Assembly: GCF_005402965.1 (NCBI RefSeq)
Contig: NZ_BJCF01000036.1
Location: forward strand, 1 to 50,183
DNA: 50,183 nt
Direction: 5' to 3'
Origin: Dolichospermum planctonicum
Lineage (GTDB): Bacteria; Cyanobacteriota; Cyanobacteriia; Cyanobacteriales; Nostocaceae
Shown here: positions 26,381 to 36,004 of the stretch, in pieces
How the letters are laid out: the number at the start of each line of letters is the position of its first letter
Position numbering within the stretch: position 1 is the stretch's first letter
Notes under the pieces: model-generated
Databases searched by the model: none
What the model saw: only the letters and a program-made list of their open reading frames with translations
What the model was told of the DNA's origin: nothing
Position numbers and translations under genes: made by a program

Positions 26381-26746
26381 TTAGTTAGATTGATGTAAAA
26401 TTAATCTGTTACCATCGGGGTCATAGGCGTAAATTTCTCTACCGTGGGAAGCTGTATAAATTATTCCTGGTGGGGGATAACCTAAAGATGTTAAGTAAGA
26501 TATGGAGCTTTCTAAATTATTGACTTCTAAACACAAACTTAGGGGACTTTGGGAATTAGTGACAAATTCTGCTGCGTTAACTGGTTTGGGTTGAAAAATA
26601 CCTAATTTTAAACCAGGGATTTCAAACTCAGCATAAATATGAGGGATGAGTTTTTTTGGTTCTTGTGCTAGTAATTGAGTATAGAAACTAAGGATACAAT
26701 CAAAATTAACTGTGGCTATGGTGATGATTATACTATTATATTGCAT
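26381..26746 (-). CDS. VOC/glyoxalase-like protein
   Basis: A 121-residue single vicinal-oxygen-chelate domain. It has two beta-alpha-beta-beta-beta units: one from IITIATVNFDCILSFYTQLL with FEIPGLKLGIFQPK, and a second from LSLCLEVNNLESSISYLTSL with ASHGREIYAYDPDGNRLIL. The final E (EIYAYDPDGN) fits the metal position, while the first unit lacks an obvious His or Glu at the usual start, so metal binding may be altered. Relatives include glyoxalase I and bleomycin-resistance proteins; substrate unknown. Between it and the next gene upstream (185 bp) no feature was recognised. Confidence 0.82.
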   Translation of the reverse strand: MQYNSIIITIATVNFDCILSFYTQLLAQEPKKLIPHIYAEFEIPGLKLGIFQPKPVNAAEFVTNSQSPLSLCLEVNNLESSISYLTSLGYPPPGIIYTASHGREIYAYDPDGNRLILHQSN

Positions 26747-26931
26747 ATTTAGGATTTGCTGAAGAAATTCACAACTACAATCTAGAATATTATACCAGTT
26801 GTGTAAGTCCTGTTAATATGGTTGTGATCAATTAAAAGCGATTCTTGACTAAGTGAGATACAAGAAACCCATCCCCAACCCACACCTCCCCATGAGATTT
26901 TATCAGTCCCTATGATAAATTCTCACAAAAA

Positions 26932-27537
26932 TTATCGTGGCATAATATCATCTAGACGCAGTTGTAAAGAAGGTAAAAGAGAAGATTTGATATATTCTCC
27001 TAAACGATATTGTTGCTGACTATAATCTTCGCCAATTAATTGACAAACTGTAAATGTCGGTTGCTTTGGTTTACCAATGAAAACCACTCCTCCCAAACCT
27101 CGATAATCAACAATCCAATATTCAGAAATTCCTAATAAAGCATATTCTTCAACTTTACGAGCATAATCTGTTTCCCAGTTAGTGCTGACAACTTCAACCA
27201 CTAATTTAATTGATTGTCCTAAAGCAATAATTGGTTGATGTTCCCAAAAAGGTTCATGGTGCTGCAAAGTTTCATCTAATACTACAATATCAGGTCGTCG
27301 GGCTGTGGCTATTTCTGTAAAAGGACGGATAAGACAGGTACGAGGGATAAACCAGGGAAGTTGTGCATTGGTAATAGCAATACCCAGTTGAGTTGCTATT
27401 TTACCACCGACGGTTTCGTGGGGTCTTGTTGGTTCTGTGTCAATCAATTCTCCGTCTGCAAGTTCATAGCGGGGGTTGTTACTGTATTCAAGGATGAAAT
27501 CTGCGAAAGTTAATAATTTTGTTAATGCTTGAACCAT
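26932..27537 (-). CDS. Uma2 family (DUF820) putative endonuclease
   Basis: A 201-residue second member of the family at 640-1209. Seen: TFADFILEYSNNPRYELADG, the strand ARRPDIVVLDE holding the conserved Asp (about 78-90), KLVVEVVSTNWETDYARKVE with the conserved Glu (about 112-131), and EYALLGISEYWIVDYR. Length and motif order match. It lies 63 bp downstream of the gene at 27601-28245 and on the same strand, so they may be co-transcribed. The C-terminal end SLLPSLQLRLDDIMPR is a common family ending. Nuclease activity is inferred from the fold. Confidence 0.85.
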   Translation of the reverse strand: MVQALTKLLTFADFILEYSNNPRYELADGELIDTEPTRPHETVGGKIATQLGIAITNAQLPWFIPRTCLIRPFTEIATARRPDIVVLDETLQHHEPFWEHQPIIALGQSIKLVVEVVSTNWETDYARKVEEYALLGISEYWIVDYRGLGGVVFIGKPKQPTFTVCQLIGEDYSQQQYRLGEYIKSSLLPSLQLRLDDIMPR

Positions 27538-27600
27538 AACTCACCTCCATCTTTATTGATTATGATTCGCTACCCTGTTACCAGGAAGAAAACAATCTTG

Positions 27601-28245
27601 TCAAAGTTTCAAGCGGTCACTGGTCACTAGTTGAGTTAAATGCTTGAGAATACGCAATACATCGTATAATTCATTGCCAGGATTACGCATTAAGAAACCT
27701 TTTGATAAAGAATAACGGGTAGGTTTTCCTTTGATTAATTTCACAAAAATAAACTCGCTACCTGTAGCAATCATCCCAAAACTGGGTTGATCATGATAGG
27801 GATTACCTAACATATATGATAAAATTTGCGCCAGTCCTTCTTCAATAGAAAATGAAGCTTTTTTTGACTCAATAATCATCACCCATAATTGATTTTTTAA
27901 AACTAAAATATCCATTCTCCCCTTAATAATTACATCTTCATCTGGTACAGCAATATCTATAGATTCTTCCGATTTTACATAAAAGGGAGATAGGTAAAAA
28001 TCACCGATAAAAAGTATTGGGTCTACAATTGCCATTCTGACAACATCTTCTAGTAATGGTGGATAATTGAGAAGATTCAAATAACCAGCTTTTACTTTGT
28101 CTAAAAGTTGTTTATCTAAATCTGTAATTTCTGGTAATCCTGCTTGCCATTCCCAGAAAAATTGTCCATCTAAAACTAACTCAATGCCAAAATTATCAAT
28201 TAAGTAGCGTAAATTAATATCTTTTGCTGGGAGTGTTTGTGTCAT
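27601..28245 (-). CDS. Type I restriction R-like nuclease-domain protein
   Basis: A 214-residue protein resembling the N-terminal nuclease domain of type I restriction R subunits, a stand-alone form common in cyanobacteria. The PD-(D/E)XK core is visible: KGRMDILVLKNQLWVMIIES (Asp near 110, Glu-x-Lys in IIESKKA near 126-132), then SIEEGLAQILSYML with the conserved Gln. There is no helicase or methyltransferase partner nearby, so a working restriction system is unlikely; its role is unknown. It starts at an ATG with 248 bp of mostly AT-rich sequence upstream, where short coding-like remains are seen. Confidence 0.78.
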   Translation of the reverse strand: MTQTLPAKDINLRYLIDNFGIELVLDGQFFWEWQAGLPEITDLDKQLLDKVKAGYLNLLNYPPLLEDVVRMAIVDPILFIGDFYLSPFYVKSEESIDIAVPDEDVIIKGRMDILVLKNQLWVMIIESKKASFSIEEGLAQILSYMLGNPYHDQPSFGMIATGSEFIFVKLIKGKPTRYSLSKGFLMRNPGNELYDVLRILKHLTQLVTSDRLKL

Positions 28246-28493
28246 TATTTGGTTGATGATTGGTAATAGGAAGCAATCTTTAATATTTTATTTAGAACCG
28301 CTATAATCATCTAATGCTTGTTTTAATTCCTCTACTAGCTGGAAATATCATCATATACTTGGTATTATGGGAATTTATTGATCTCAATATTTACCGCTGG
28401 TGAAGGAAAAAGAATTTAAAAAAAGGCAAATATAGAAGAGAATTATGGGATATCCTGAGATCAATAGGACAGATATTCGCCAAATAAAGTAGA

Positions 28494-29660
28494 ATGAAGC
28501 TGGCAGAAAGAGTAAGTAGGGTAACACCTTCCATCACCTTAGCCATTACAGCTAAAGCTAAGGCTATGAAGGATAAGGGTATAGATGTTTGTAGTTTTAG
28601 TGCTGGAGAACCGGATTTTGACACCCCAGCGCACATTAAAGCCGCAGCCTCAAAGGCTTTGGCTGAGGGTAAAACCAAATACGGTCCAGCCGCAGGAGAA
28701 CCAAAGTTAAGGGAAGCGATCGCTCGCAAGCTAAAAAATGATAATGGTCTTAATTATAAGCCAGAAAATGTGATTGTCACCAATGGTGGTAAACATTCTC
28801 TTTACAATTTAATTGTAGCACTGATTGACCCCGGCGATGAGGTAATTATCCCCGCTCCATACTGGTTAAGTTACCCCGAAATGGTAACTTTAGTCGGTGG
28901 GAAGTCTGTGATTGTAGAAACAGACGCTTCTACAGGCTACAAAATCACCCCAGAACAACTGAAACAGGCAATTACCCCAAAAACTAAGTTATTTGTCCTT
29001 AACTCCCCTTCCAACCCCACGGGGATGGTATACACGGCGGCGGAAATTAAGGCTTTAGCACAGGTAATAGTTGATGCAGATATCTATGTGGTTTCTGACG
29101 AGATTTATGAGAAGATTCTCTATGACGGTGCAGAACATATCAGTATTGGTGCTTTAGGTGAAGAGATTTTTAACCGGACTTTAATTAGTAACGGTTTTGC
29201 TAAAGGTTACGCAATGACGGGTTGGCGCTTGGGTTACTTAGCCGGACCTGTAGAAATTATTAAGGCCGCTAGTACCATCCAAGGACATAGTACCTCAAAT
29301 GTGTGTACTTTTGCTCAATATGGAGCGATCGCTGCTTTAGAGGGTTCTCAAGACTGCGTAGAGGAAATGCGTCAAGCTTTTGCTAAACGTCGTCAAGTCA
29401 TGTTAGACAGACTCAACGCTATTCCTGGTTTGAGTACGGCTAAACCAGACGGTGCTTTTTACCTATTCCCAGACATCAGCAAAACCGGCTTAAAATCCCT
29501 GGAATTTTGTGACGCATTATTAGCAGAACATCAAGTTGCAGTTATTCCGGGTATAGCTTTCTGTGCTGATAATAACATTCGTCTTTCCTATGCTACGGAT
29601 TTGGCGACCATTGAAAAGGGAATGGATAGATTAGAGAAATTCGTGCTTTCTCGTATCTAA
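28494..29660 (+). CDS. aspC: Aspartate aminotransferase (class I/II, Ib subgroup)
   Basis: PLP enzyme moving the amino group between aspartate and 2-oxoglutarate; some members also act on prephenate. The 388 residues show [13 protein letters not shown] near 33-45, [10 protein letters not shown] near 99-108, [12 protein letters not shown] near 170-181, [10 protein letters not shown] near 201-210, and the PLP lysine K237 in [16 protein letters not shown]. The length and the GEPDFDTP start put it in the thermophile/plant-plastid-like Ib group. The ATG at 28494 begins [10 protein letters not shown], the usual family start. It is monocistronic on the plus strand between minus-strand genes. Confidence 0.93.
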   Translation: MKLAERVSRVTPSITLAITAKAKAMKDKGIDVCSFSAGEPDFDTPAHIKAAASKALAEGKTKYGPAAGEPKLREAIARKLKNDNGLNYKPENVIVTNGGKHSLYNLIVALIDPGDEVIIPAPYWLSYPEMVTLVGGKSVIVETDASTGYKITPEQLKQAITPKTKLFVLNSPSNPTGMVYTAAEIKALAQVIVDADIYVVSDEIYEKILYDGAEHISIGALGEEIFNRTLISNGFAKGYAMTGWRLGYLAGPVEIIKAASTIQGHSTSNVCTFAQYGAIAALEGSQDCVEEMRQAFAKRRQVMLDRLNAIPGLSTAKPDGAFYLFPDISKTGLKSLEFCDALLAEHQVAVIPGIAFCADNNIRLSYATDLATIEKGMDRLEKFVLSRI

Positions 29661-29811
29661 TTAAGTGATTATACAGAATTAATCTCAGGTTGCATAGGAT
29701 AATTTATCTGACAAGACCGACGCTTTCAGAACAAAGAGAGGAGTTTGGGGAATGTATTAATCTTGATCTGCGGCTAATAATTCTGGATATTTGATTCTAT
29801 GCAGCCTGATA

Positions 29812-31026
29812 TTAACTTGGTAATAAACCCATTTCCTGTAAACCCTGATGAATTCGTTGTGCTTCTTCGGGGTTATGCAGTTCATGGAGAGAAATAGCAT
29901 ATTCAAAGGCTTCTAAACTAGCGGAAACATGACCAATTTTCAACAACACAACCCCCAAATTTTGATAAGCTTCTGCATAATCAGGATTGAGATTAATAGC
30001 ATGATTATAGCAATCAATAGCCTGGGAAAATAATCCCATAGCTTTACATACCATCCCCAAGTTATAATAACCAATTACGAAATTAGGATCAATTTTGATA
30101 GCTGTTTCATAGGCAATTTTTGCTGCTGGTAAATCTCCCAGATTTTTTAATAAATTTCCTAAATTATTATATCCTCCTAATTTTAGAAGTGAATAAATAG
30201 GTAATTTTACCGCAGCTTGATAATGATGAATAGCTGAGGATATATCTTGTAGATGTGTATAAGCAATTCCCAAATGATAATGTAATTCATACAAGATATC
30301 ATAATTTATATCTTGATTAAATTGATTAGTAATTAATTGATTTAACCCTCGATTTAACAAATCCATACCTTGATTAATTTTGTGATTATGCACATACAAA
30401 GCCCCCAATTTACTACAAACATAAGCGTCATGGGGATGATTTGCAAAAAATTCCTCCATTGCGGCTGCGGCTTTAGTATATTTATGCAGTGCATTAATCA
30501 CAGATTTTTGATAACCAGTGTGGAGAATTGCTACCCCGGGTAAATAACCAACTTCCCAACATGGTTCTTGAGTTAAAATTGTCGTCACACTATCATCAAT
30601 TAAAGCATGATAAGGGCGATCGAAATATATATTTGGATGATTACGAAATAGTCGAGAAACCAGAGAATAAGGTGATTGTGTAGAACCGACTTCTTGACGC
30701 ACCAAATTAATGACAAGATATTCTTCCTTAAGAAGAACTGATTTAAGTAAAGGAATAATTTCCGACGTTAAAGTTTCATCAGCATCTAAAACCAAAATCC
30801 AATCACCCGTCACATATTTTAAAGCCTGATTTCGAGCCGAACTAAAATTATTATTCCAAGTAAAATAATAAACCTTAGCTCCAAATTGTTCAGCAATTTG
30901 AGGAGTTTTATCAGTTGAACCCGTATCAAGAACCACAATTTCATCAACAAAACCTTTTACACTTCCTAAACACCTTGGTAGAGTAGTTTCTTCATTTTTG
31001 ACAATCATACACAGGCTAATTTTCAT
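29812..31026 (-). CDS. Family 2 glycosyltransferase with TPR domain
   Basis: A 404-residue protein. N-terminal GT2 domain: ISLCMIVKNEETTLPRCL, VDEIVVLDTGSTDKTPQIAE, FSSARNQAL, and the DxD motif in ILVLDADETL near 79. From about residue 200 there are four or more TPR units (IHHYQAAVKLP, LGNLLKNLGDLPAAKIAYET, YNLGMVCKAMGLFSQAIDCY, YQNLGVVLLKIGHVSASLEA). This SunS/GT2-TPR layout is common in cyanobacteria; the TPR part probably binds the protein acceptor. No signal peptide. The acceptor is unknown. Confidence 0.9.
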   Translation of the reverse strand: MKISLCMIVKNEETTLPRCLGSVKGFVDEIVVLDTGSTDKTPQIAEQFGAKVYYFTWNNNFSSARNQALKYVTGDWILVLDADETLTSEIIPLLKSVLLKEEYLVINLVRQEVGSTQSPYSLVSRLFRNHPNIYFDRPYHALIDDSVTTILTQEPCWEVGYLPGVAILHTGYQKSVINALHKYTKAAAAMEEFFANHPHDAYVCSKLGALYVHNHKINQGMDLLNRGLNQLITNQFNQDINYDILYELHYHLGIAYTHLQDISSAIHHYQAAVKLPIYSLLKLGGYNNLGNLLKNLGDLPAAKIAYETAIKIDPNFVIGYYNLGMVCKAMGLFSQAIDCYNHAINLNPDYAEAYQNLGVVLLKIGHVSASLEAFEYAISLHELHNPEEAQRIHQGLQEMGLLPS

Positions 31027-31143
31027 CTCTTAAAACCATGGTATTTACAAAGTTAACCAATAATACAAAACCAACCATAACCCAAGACAATTCACTTGTA
31101 AATTTTCCTTGTCTCTCTGGTTTGTATTTCTTAAAAAAGATAT

Positions 31144-33033
31144 TTAAACAGGATGGAAATAATCATAAATATCTTGCGCTAACCGGGAACCAATTCCGGG
31201 AACTTCCGTTAATTGTGTAAATGTCGCTTGACGAATATAATCAATGGAGCGAAAATGAGCTAATAGTAACTTTTGTCTATGTTGTCCTAAACCGGGAATT
31301 TCATCTAAACGAGATCGTTTTAATTGATCACTTCTTTGTTGACGATGAAAACTCACAGCAAATCTATGGGCTTCGTCTCGTAATCTTCTTAATAATTGTA
31401 CTCCTGGTTGTTCTGGGTTAGTTTTTAAAGGTTGAGATGAATTTGGTAAAAAGATTTCTTCTCGCTTTTTAGCCAAACTAATAACCTGCAAATCTCTTAA
31501 TAAATTCATTTCTGTTAAAATACCCACAACAGCAGATAATTGACCTTTACCACCATCAATCATAATTAAATCAGGCCAGTCAGAATTACCTAATCTTGTT
31601 AATTGGGGATTTGCGATATAATTACGAAACCTTCTATGAATAACTTCGGCTAAACTAGCGAAATCATCTGAATGTCCAATTGTAATATTAGGGTTTTTAA
31701 TTTTGTAATGTCGGTAATGTTGTTTGGCTGGTAAACCATCAATAAATACTACTTGAGAAGCGACGGTATTAGTACCTTGAATATGGGAAATATCATAACC
31801 TTCAATACGTTTTGGTAAATCTGGTAAATTGAGAATAGTAGCTAAATCTTGAGTTGCTTGTAGATTGCTATCTCCCAATTTCTGCATTCTTTGTAATTCA
31901 TATTGGGCATTTTTTTCCACCATTTCAATTAATTCGGCTTTAGTTTGTCGCAAAGGGGCTAAAATTGTCACTTTTTTGCCTTTACGTTCTGTCAAAATAT
32001 CGGACAGAACTTCACTATCTGGTAAATCATGTTGTACTAGAATTTCGCTAGGAATTTCTATATTTTCTGCTGTTTGGTAATGTTCTTCTAAAACTCGTTG
32101 TAAAATTTCTCCAGGTTCAGGGTGGGAGTCAGTAACAAAGGCCAACCGGCCAACTAATTGACCAGCGCGAATTTGAAATAGTTGAATATGGGCGTGTTGA
32201 TTATCTGTGGCTAAGGCGATCGCATCTCGTGAGATTGTATCATTAGGTAAGGATACTTTTTGGTCTGCATTGAGGGATTTTAAAGCAACTATTTGATCAC
32301 GGATTTTGGCCGCATTTTCAAAATCCAATTCCTCCGCAGCCCTTTGCATTTGTTCTGTTAAGATATTAATTAATTCCTGAGTTCTTCCTTGAAAAACCAT
32401 CGCCACTTTCTGGACAATTTTCCTATATTCTTCTGGAGAAACTAATTTTTGACAAACTCCAGGACAACGACCTATATTATAATTTAAACAAGGACGATCT
32501 TTAAATAAGGGTTGTGGTCTTTGTCGCAGGGGGAAAATGCGTTTACATAAATGCACAATTTCCCGTAATAAACCGGAATCTGTATAAGGTCCGTAGTATT
32601 TATCTTTTTTATGTTTTGCTAATTGACGTTTACGAGTTATAAAAATACGCGGATATTCCTCTGACCAAGTAATACAAAGATAGGGATATTTTTTATCATC
32701 TTTGAGTAAAACATTAAAATATGGTTGATGTTGTTTAATTAAATTGGCTTCTAGTGCTAATGCTTCGGCTTCACTATCAGTGACGATAAATTCAATTTCT
32801 GTCACTAATTTGACCATCGTGTTGATACGTTCCGTTTTATTGCTGGAGTCGCGGAAATAGGAACGGACACGAGAACGCAATTTACGAGATTTACCTATAT
32901 ATATTAAGCGATCGCTGCTATCTTTCATTAAATAAACCCCCGGTTCTGGAGGAATTTCCCCTAGACGATTTTCTAGTTTTTCGGGATTTTTAACTAGTGG
33001 TAGTGTTTGCGAATTTATGGTCATAATTGTCAT
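31144..33033 (-). CDS. uvrC: Excinuclease ABC subunit C
   Basis: Makes both incisions in nucleotide excision repair, acting with UvrA and UvrB. The 629 residues run in the expected order: GIY-YIG nuclease ([20 protein letters not shown] at about 31-50), a cysteine-containing segment ([14 protein letters not shown] near 190), the UVR domain ([19 protein letters not shown] near 225-243), the RNase-H-like endonuclease ([20 protein letters not shown] and [12 protein letters not shown]), and two C-terminal HhH motifs ([28 protein letters not shown]). Two start codons are possible, 33033 and 33024. It is the last gene before the small-RNA-like cluster. Confidence 0.96.
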   Translation of the reverse strand: MTIMTINSQTLPLVKNPEKLENRLGEIPPEPGVYLMKDSSDRLIYIGKSRKLRSRVRSYFRDSSNKTERINTMVKLVTEIEFIVTDSEAEALALEANLIKQHQPYFNVLLKDDKKYPYLCITWSEEYPRIFITRKRQLAKHKKDKYYGPYTDSGLLREIVHLCKRIFPLRQRPQPLFKDRPCLNYNIGRCPGVCQKLVSPEEYRKIVQKVAMVFQGRTQELINILTEQMQRAAEELDFENAAKIRDQIVALKSLNADQKVSLPNDTISRDAIALATDNQHAHIQLFQIRAGQLVGRLAFVTDSHPEPGEILQRVLEEHYQTAENIEIPSEILVQHDLPDSEVLSDILTERKGKKVTILAPLRQTKAELIEMVEKNAQYELQRMQKLGDSNLQATQDLATILNLPDLPKRIEGYDISHIQGTNTVASQVVFIDGLPAKQHYRHYKIKNPNITIGHSDDFASLAEVIHRRFRNYIANPQLTRLGNSDWPDLIMIDGGKGQLSAVVGILTEMNLLRDLQVISLAKKREEIFLPNSSQPLKTNPEQPGVQLLRRLRDEAHRFAVSFHRQQRSDQLKRSRLDEIPGLGQHRQKLLLAHFRSIDYIRQATFTQLTEVPGIGSRLAQDIYDYFHPV

Positions 33034-33111
33034 AAATTTAATTAATTTATGTAATTTTACACGACAAATATTAAGATTTTTTTAAAATGGCTCAGTTCAT
33101 AGCATACTTCT

Positions 33112-33226
33112 AGACAAGTAAACACACTCCATAGAGGGATGCAAAAAAAGAGAAGTAGATTTACATTAATCCTGGTGTGTCGAATAACTGCTTTTTATGA
33201 GGTTTAGCTTCATGCTAGACCTTTTT
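33112..33226 (+). ncRNA. Candidate small RNA A
   Basis: Terminator: AGGTTTAGC (33200-33208), loop TTCAT, GCTAGACCT (33214-33222), then TTTTT. The body carries the box CACACTCCATAG at 33123-33134, and ACACAC pairs with GTGTGT (33175-33180). It aligns without gaps over about 48 nt with candidate E (CACACYCCATAG, AGTAG, ATTAAT) at the same distance from the terminator. The 5' end is a guess. No reading frame. Confidence 0.5.
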
Positions 33227-33284
33227 CCTTATTTGAGAAAAAATCCCCAAAATATACCATTCTATATTACTTAGTTCTTTCTTT

Positions 33285-33427
33285 TGCACCCCATAACAGA
33301 TTTTGTGAATATTGATATACATACTTTAGACTTTAGATAGATTAATATCAGCATCAATTAATGTATATTCAGTAGTTATAGTAAACAATTGGTATATATA
33401 GGCTTGGTAAACCACTAAGCCTTTTTT
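33285..33427 (+). ncRNA. Candidate small RNA B
   Basis: Terminator: AGGCTTGGT (33400-33408), loop AAACC, ACTAAGCCT (33414-33422), then TTTTTT. The upstream box GCACCCCATA at 33286-33295 resembles that of A and E. The 3' part, GTAAACA then TGGTATATATA before the stem, is shared with candidate D. The 5' end is a guess. Confidence 0.45.
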
Positions 33428-33549
33428 ATTATTGTAACTTCTTACGCACCAAAAGCACAAATATCTTCTTTAATTCTACTTTAGGTAGTAGAAATATTTA
33501 TGAAAATTGAGTAGTGTTAACTTTGATTAATGCCTGAAAAACGTGTATG

Positions 33550-33580
33550 GACTCTGAAAATAATTTCAGGGTCTTTTTTT
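33550..33580 (+). terminator. Intrinsic terminator C (orphan)
   Basis: GACTCTGAAA (33550-33559), loop ATAA, TTTCAGGGTC (33564-33573), then seven T. A second hairpin, TTCTACT/AGTAGAA, lies at 33474-33493. No gene precedes it on the plus strand, so it probably ends another short transcript. Confidence 0.65.
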
Positions 33581-33669
33581 ATTTCTGATCAAGTAACAGG
33601 GAAACGGCTAAAAACACTATAGTTTCGTTAATTATCATATTTTGTCGGTTTTGTAAACATCTTACAGAA

Positions 33670-33760
33670 TGATGAATAGGAATAACATCCGGTTTAAAGT
33701 AGTTATATATGGTAAACACCTGGTATATATAGAGGCTTGGCTAACACCCAAGCCTTTTTT
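33670..33760 (+). ncRNA. Candidate small RNA D
   Basis: Terminator: AGGCTTGG (33733-33740), loop CTAACAC, CCAAGCCT (33748-33755), then TTTTTT. The 40 bases before the stem (GTAGTTATA, GGTAAACA, TGGTATATATAGA) match candidate B closely. The 5' end is a guess. Confidence 0.45.
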
Positions 33761-33841
33761 ATGTCTAATTTATTTAGTAAGATTTTATATACTTTACCCC
33801 TGTAGTATCAATATCTGTGGTGACAATGCTCTATCATTTTT

Positions 33842-33964
33842 AGGACAATTTGGACACACCCCATAGGAAGATGATCTATCAGCAGAGTAGGACTAAATTA
33901 ATTAAGTACGTTGTTAAGCACAGCAATTATGGAGGTTTGGTTGAAAGCGCCAAACCTTTTTTTT
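33842..33964 (+). ncRNA. Candidate small RNA E
   Basis: Terminator: AGGTTTGG (33933-33940), loop TTGAAAGCG, CCAAACCT (33950-33957), then eight T in all. The box CACACCCCATAG lies at 33855-33866, 78 bases before the stem, as in A (77). TATCAT at 33832-33837 could be a -10 element. No reading frame. Confidence 0.5.
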
Positions 33965-34601
33965 CGTTGCAACTACATGAAGCTATATCAATATCAATTT
34001 TTTGAAGGTTTAACCAGAATCCCCAGGAAGAGGAGGTAGGGTAAAAGTTGAAAATTCCGTTTCAAACCCAAAAAATCTTACATGATGACCAGCTGAGGGT
34101 AATAAAATAGTTATAGGGCGGGCAAGATGCCCACCCCACAAGAGTTTGATCAAATATCAATATGTAAACATAAGTGTTTGGGCTGATTTCCTGAGAATTA
34201 TTCCTATAGAGGAGAAAAAGTTAACCTGGGAAGAGTTGAGAAAAACGAAGGGAGTAGGGGACGAAGAGGAGGAGAGGGAGAAGGTGTTTCCCAAGCACCA
34301 AGGACTAAGGAATAGCACCACTAAGTATTTATTCATGAAAATAGGGTGTTTTAACTACAAAAAAGAGGTTAAAAACACAAAAAATCCTGAAATCTATATA
34401 AATTAATAGTTTCACCTATCCACTTCGGGCGACAACACCTTAGAATGATTCATTGAAAAGTCGAGTCAATGGGATTTACGGCGGTTTTGAGTGTAAATAC
34501 TCTCCAGGAACGATTTTTGTATTTGTACAAGCAGAGATTTACGTAAAGATGCGAAAGGGTGCATCTTGAAAGAATATCTGGTAAAACTTTAGGAGTCTGA
34601 T
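33965..34601. other. Upstream region of hup, with one repeat copy
   Basis: Holds the palindromic repeat copy at 34115-34147, a purine-rich stretch (about 34210-34300) and, before hup, GAGTGTAAATACTC (34489-34502), a short inverted repeat. A low-complexity open frame crosses 34146-34406, but it is not convincing as a gene. Confidence 0.5.
34115..34147. repeat. Dispersed palindromic repeat, single copy
   Basis: GGGCGGGCAAGATGCCCACC followed by CCACAAGAGTTT, the same family as the tandem copies at 37664-37859, with one arm mutated. Confidence 0.8.
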
Positions 34602-34886
34602 ATGAACAAAGGCGAATTAATTGACGCAGTGGCGGAAAAAGCTAACGTTACCAAGAAACAGGCTGATGCTGTTTTAACTGCTGCCATAGAAACCATTGTG
34701 GAAGCGGTTTCTTCTGGTGATAAGGTTACATTAGTGGGATTTGGTTCTTTTGAATCACGGGAACGCAAAGCCCGTGAGGGACGTAACCCCAAAACGAACG
34801 AAAAAATGGAAATTCCCGCTACCAGAGTTCCCGCTTTCTCCGCTGGAAAACAGTTTAGAGAAAGGGTAGCACCCCCAAAAGAGTAA
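34602..34886 (+). CDS. hup: HU family DNA-binding protein
   Basis: A 94-residue histone-like protein that bends and compacts DNA as a dimer. It starts MNKGELIDAVAEKANVTKKQ, a standard HU helix pair, then VTLVGFGSFESRERKAREGR and the DNA-binding arm with NPKTNEKMEIPATRVPAFSA, including the conserved proline-bearing PAT segment, and a C-terminal GKQFRERVAP. AGGAG lies six bases before the ATG. In cyanobacteria HU is needed for nucleoid structure and, in Anabaena, for heterocyst development. It is followed at 26 bp by the CobD-like gene. Confidence 0.95.
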   Translation: MNKGELIDAVAEKANVTKKQADAVLTAAIETIVEAVSSGDKVTLVGFGSFESRERKAREGRNPKTNEKMEIPATRVPAFSAGKQFRERVAPPKE

Positions 34887-34912
34887 GTTTTGTTGTAGGG
34901 AGAGTATTTTTG

Positions 34913-36001
34913 ATGCCACAACCAGCACACGGGGGAAATTTAGCCTGGGCGGCGGCGTTAGCTGACTGTTCCCCTGATGCTATTGTGGATTTTTCTGCCA
35001 GCATCAGCCCGTTGGGACCGCCCAGCAGCGTCCTTGCAGCCATTATGTCCCAACTGGGTAATCTCAGGCATTATCCTGACCCGGAATATAGTGAACTCAG
35101 ACTGGCTCTGGGTCACTTTCATCAAATAGCTGCTGATTGGATTTTGCCAGGTAATGGTTCAGCAGAATTATTAACTCTGGTTGGTAGAGAATTAGCGCAA
35201 TTAGCAGCAACTGTTATACTGACTCCGGCTTTTGGGGATTATTACCGCACTCTGGCGGCTTATAATGCTAAAGTGCTGGAGTTTCCTCTGGATTTGGGAA
35301 CGGGGACAAAGGCTATACCTAAGCAGGAGAATTTTTCTCTGTTTCCAGATTTCAGATTTATAACCTCGGAATATGGGTTACTCCTGAATAATCCTCATAA
35401 CCCGACGGGAAAGTTATTTTCACGGGACTCTATCCTACCGTATTTAAAACGGTTTGCTTTGGTGGTGGTGGATGAGGCTTTTATGGACTTTTTACCCCCT
35501 GATGAGGAACAAAGTCTGATTGAATTGGTGCAAGAATATGATAATTTGGTGATTTTACGATCGCTTACTAAATTCTACAGTCTAGCAGGTTTAAGATTAG
35601 GTTATGCTATCGCTCACCCCCAGCGTTTAGCAAAATGGCAATCATGGCGAGATCCCTGGCCTGTAAATATTTTAGCAGCCAAAGCAGCGATCGCGGCTCT
35701 TGAAGATAGAGAATTTCAAAATCGCACCTGGAAATGGCTACCAGATGCGAGAAATCAACTATTCCAAGGGTTAGCCTCAATTCCTGGTTTCACCCCCCTA
35801 GAAGGGGCTGCTAACTACCTATTGGTAGAATGTCAGCAGTCTACTTCCCAGTTACAAAAAAAATTACTTCAGCAACACCAGATTTTAATTCGTGATTGTT
35901 TAAGTTTTCAAGAGTTGGGTGATCGTTTTTTCCGCGTCGCTGTCCGTTCTGAATCTGATCACCAACGCTTATTAACAGCCCTGAAAAGATTGGACAATTA
36001 A
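34913..36001 (+). CDS. cobD: Threonine-phosphate decarboxylase (CobD-like), PLP-dependent
   Basis: A 362-residue class I/II aminotransferase-fold protein. It begins MPQPAHGGNLAWAAALADCS, the HGGN start typical of CobD, then VDFSASISPLGPP, LPGNGSAELLTLV (substrate phosphate region), and the PLP lysine K220 in RSLTKFYSLAGLRLGYA. CobD decarboxylates L-threonine O-3-phosphate to give the aminopropanol linker of cobalamin. Histidinol-phosphate aminotransferase is the closest alternative, but the HGGN start favours CobD. Start: ATG at 34913 with AGGGAGA upstream; a TTG three bases earlier is unlikely. Only three bases separate it from the next gene, so they form an operon. Confidence 0.8.
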   Translation: MPQPAHGGNLAWAAALADCSPDAIVDFSASISPLGPPSSVLAAIMSQLGNLRHYPDPEYSELRLALGHFHQIAADWILPGNGSAELLTLVGRELAQLAATVILTPAFGDYYRTLAAYNAKVLEFPLDLGTGTKAIPKQENFSLFPDFRFITSEYGLLLNNPHNPTGKLFSRDSILPYLKRFALVVVDEAFMDFLPPDEEQSLIELVQEYDNLVILRSLTKFYSLAGLRLGYAIAHPQRLAKWQSWRDPWPVNILAAKAAIAALEDREFQNRTWKWLPDARNQLFQGLASIPGFTPLEGAANYLLVECQQSTSQLQKKLLQQHQILIRDCLSFQELGDRFFRVAVRSESDHQRLLTALKRLDN

Positions 36002-36004
36002 CTA

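Noticed and set aside
28280-28350. Coding-like fragment LVEELKQALDDYSGSK on the minus strand
   Set aside because: Only about 18 codons remain after in-frame stops; it may be the end of a decayed gene but is too short to call.
33669-33866. 65-codon open frame in the uvrC-hup gap
   Set aside because: It crosses the terminator hairpin of candidate D and has no coding character.
34146-34406. 86-codon open frame upstream of hup
   Set aside because: Low-complexity, charge-rich translation, overlaps a dispersed repeat, no Shine-Dalgarno, and no resemblance to a known protein.
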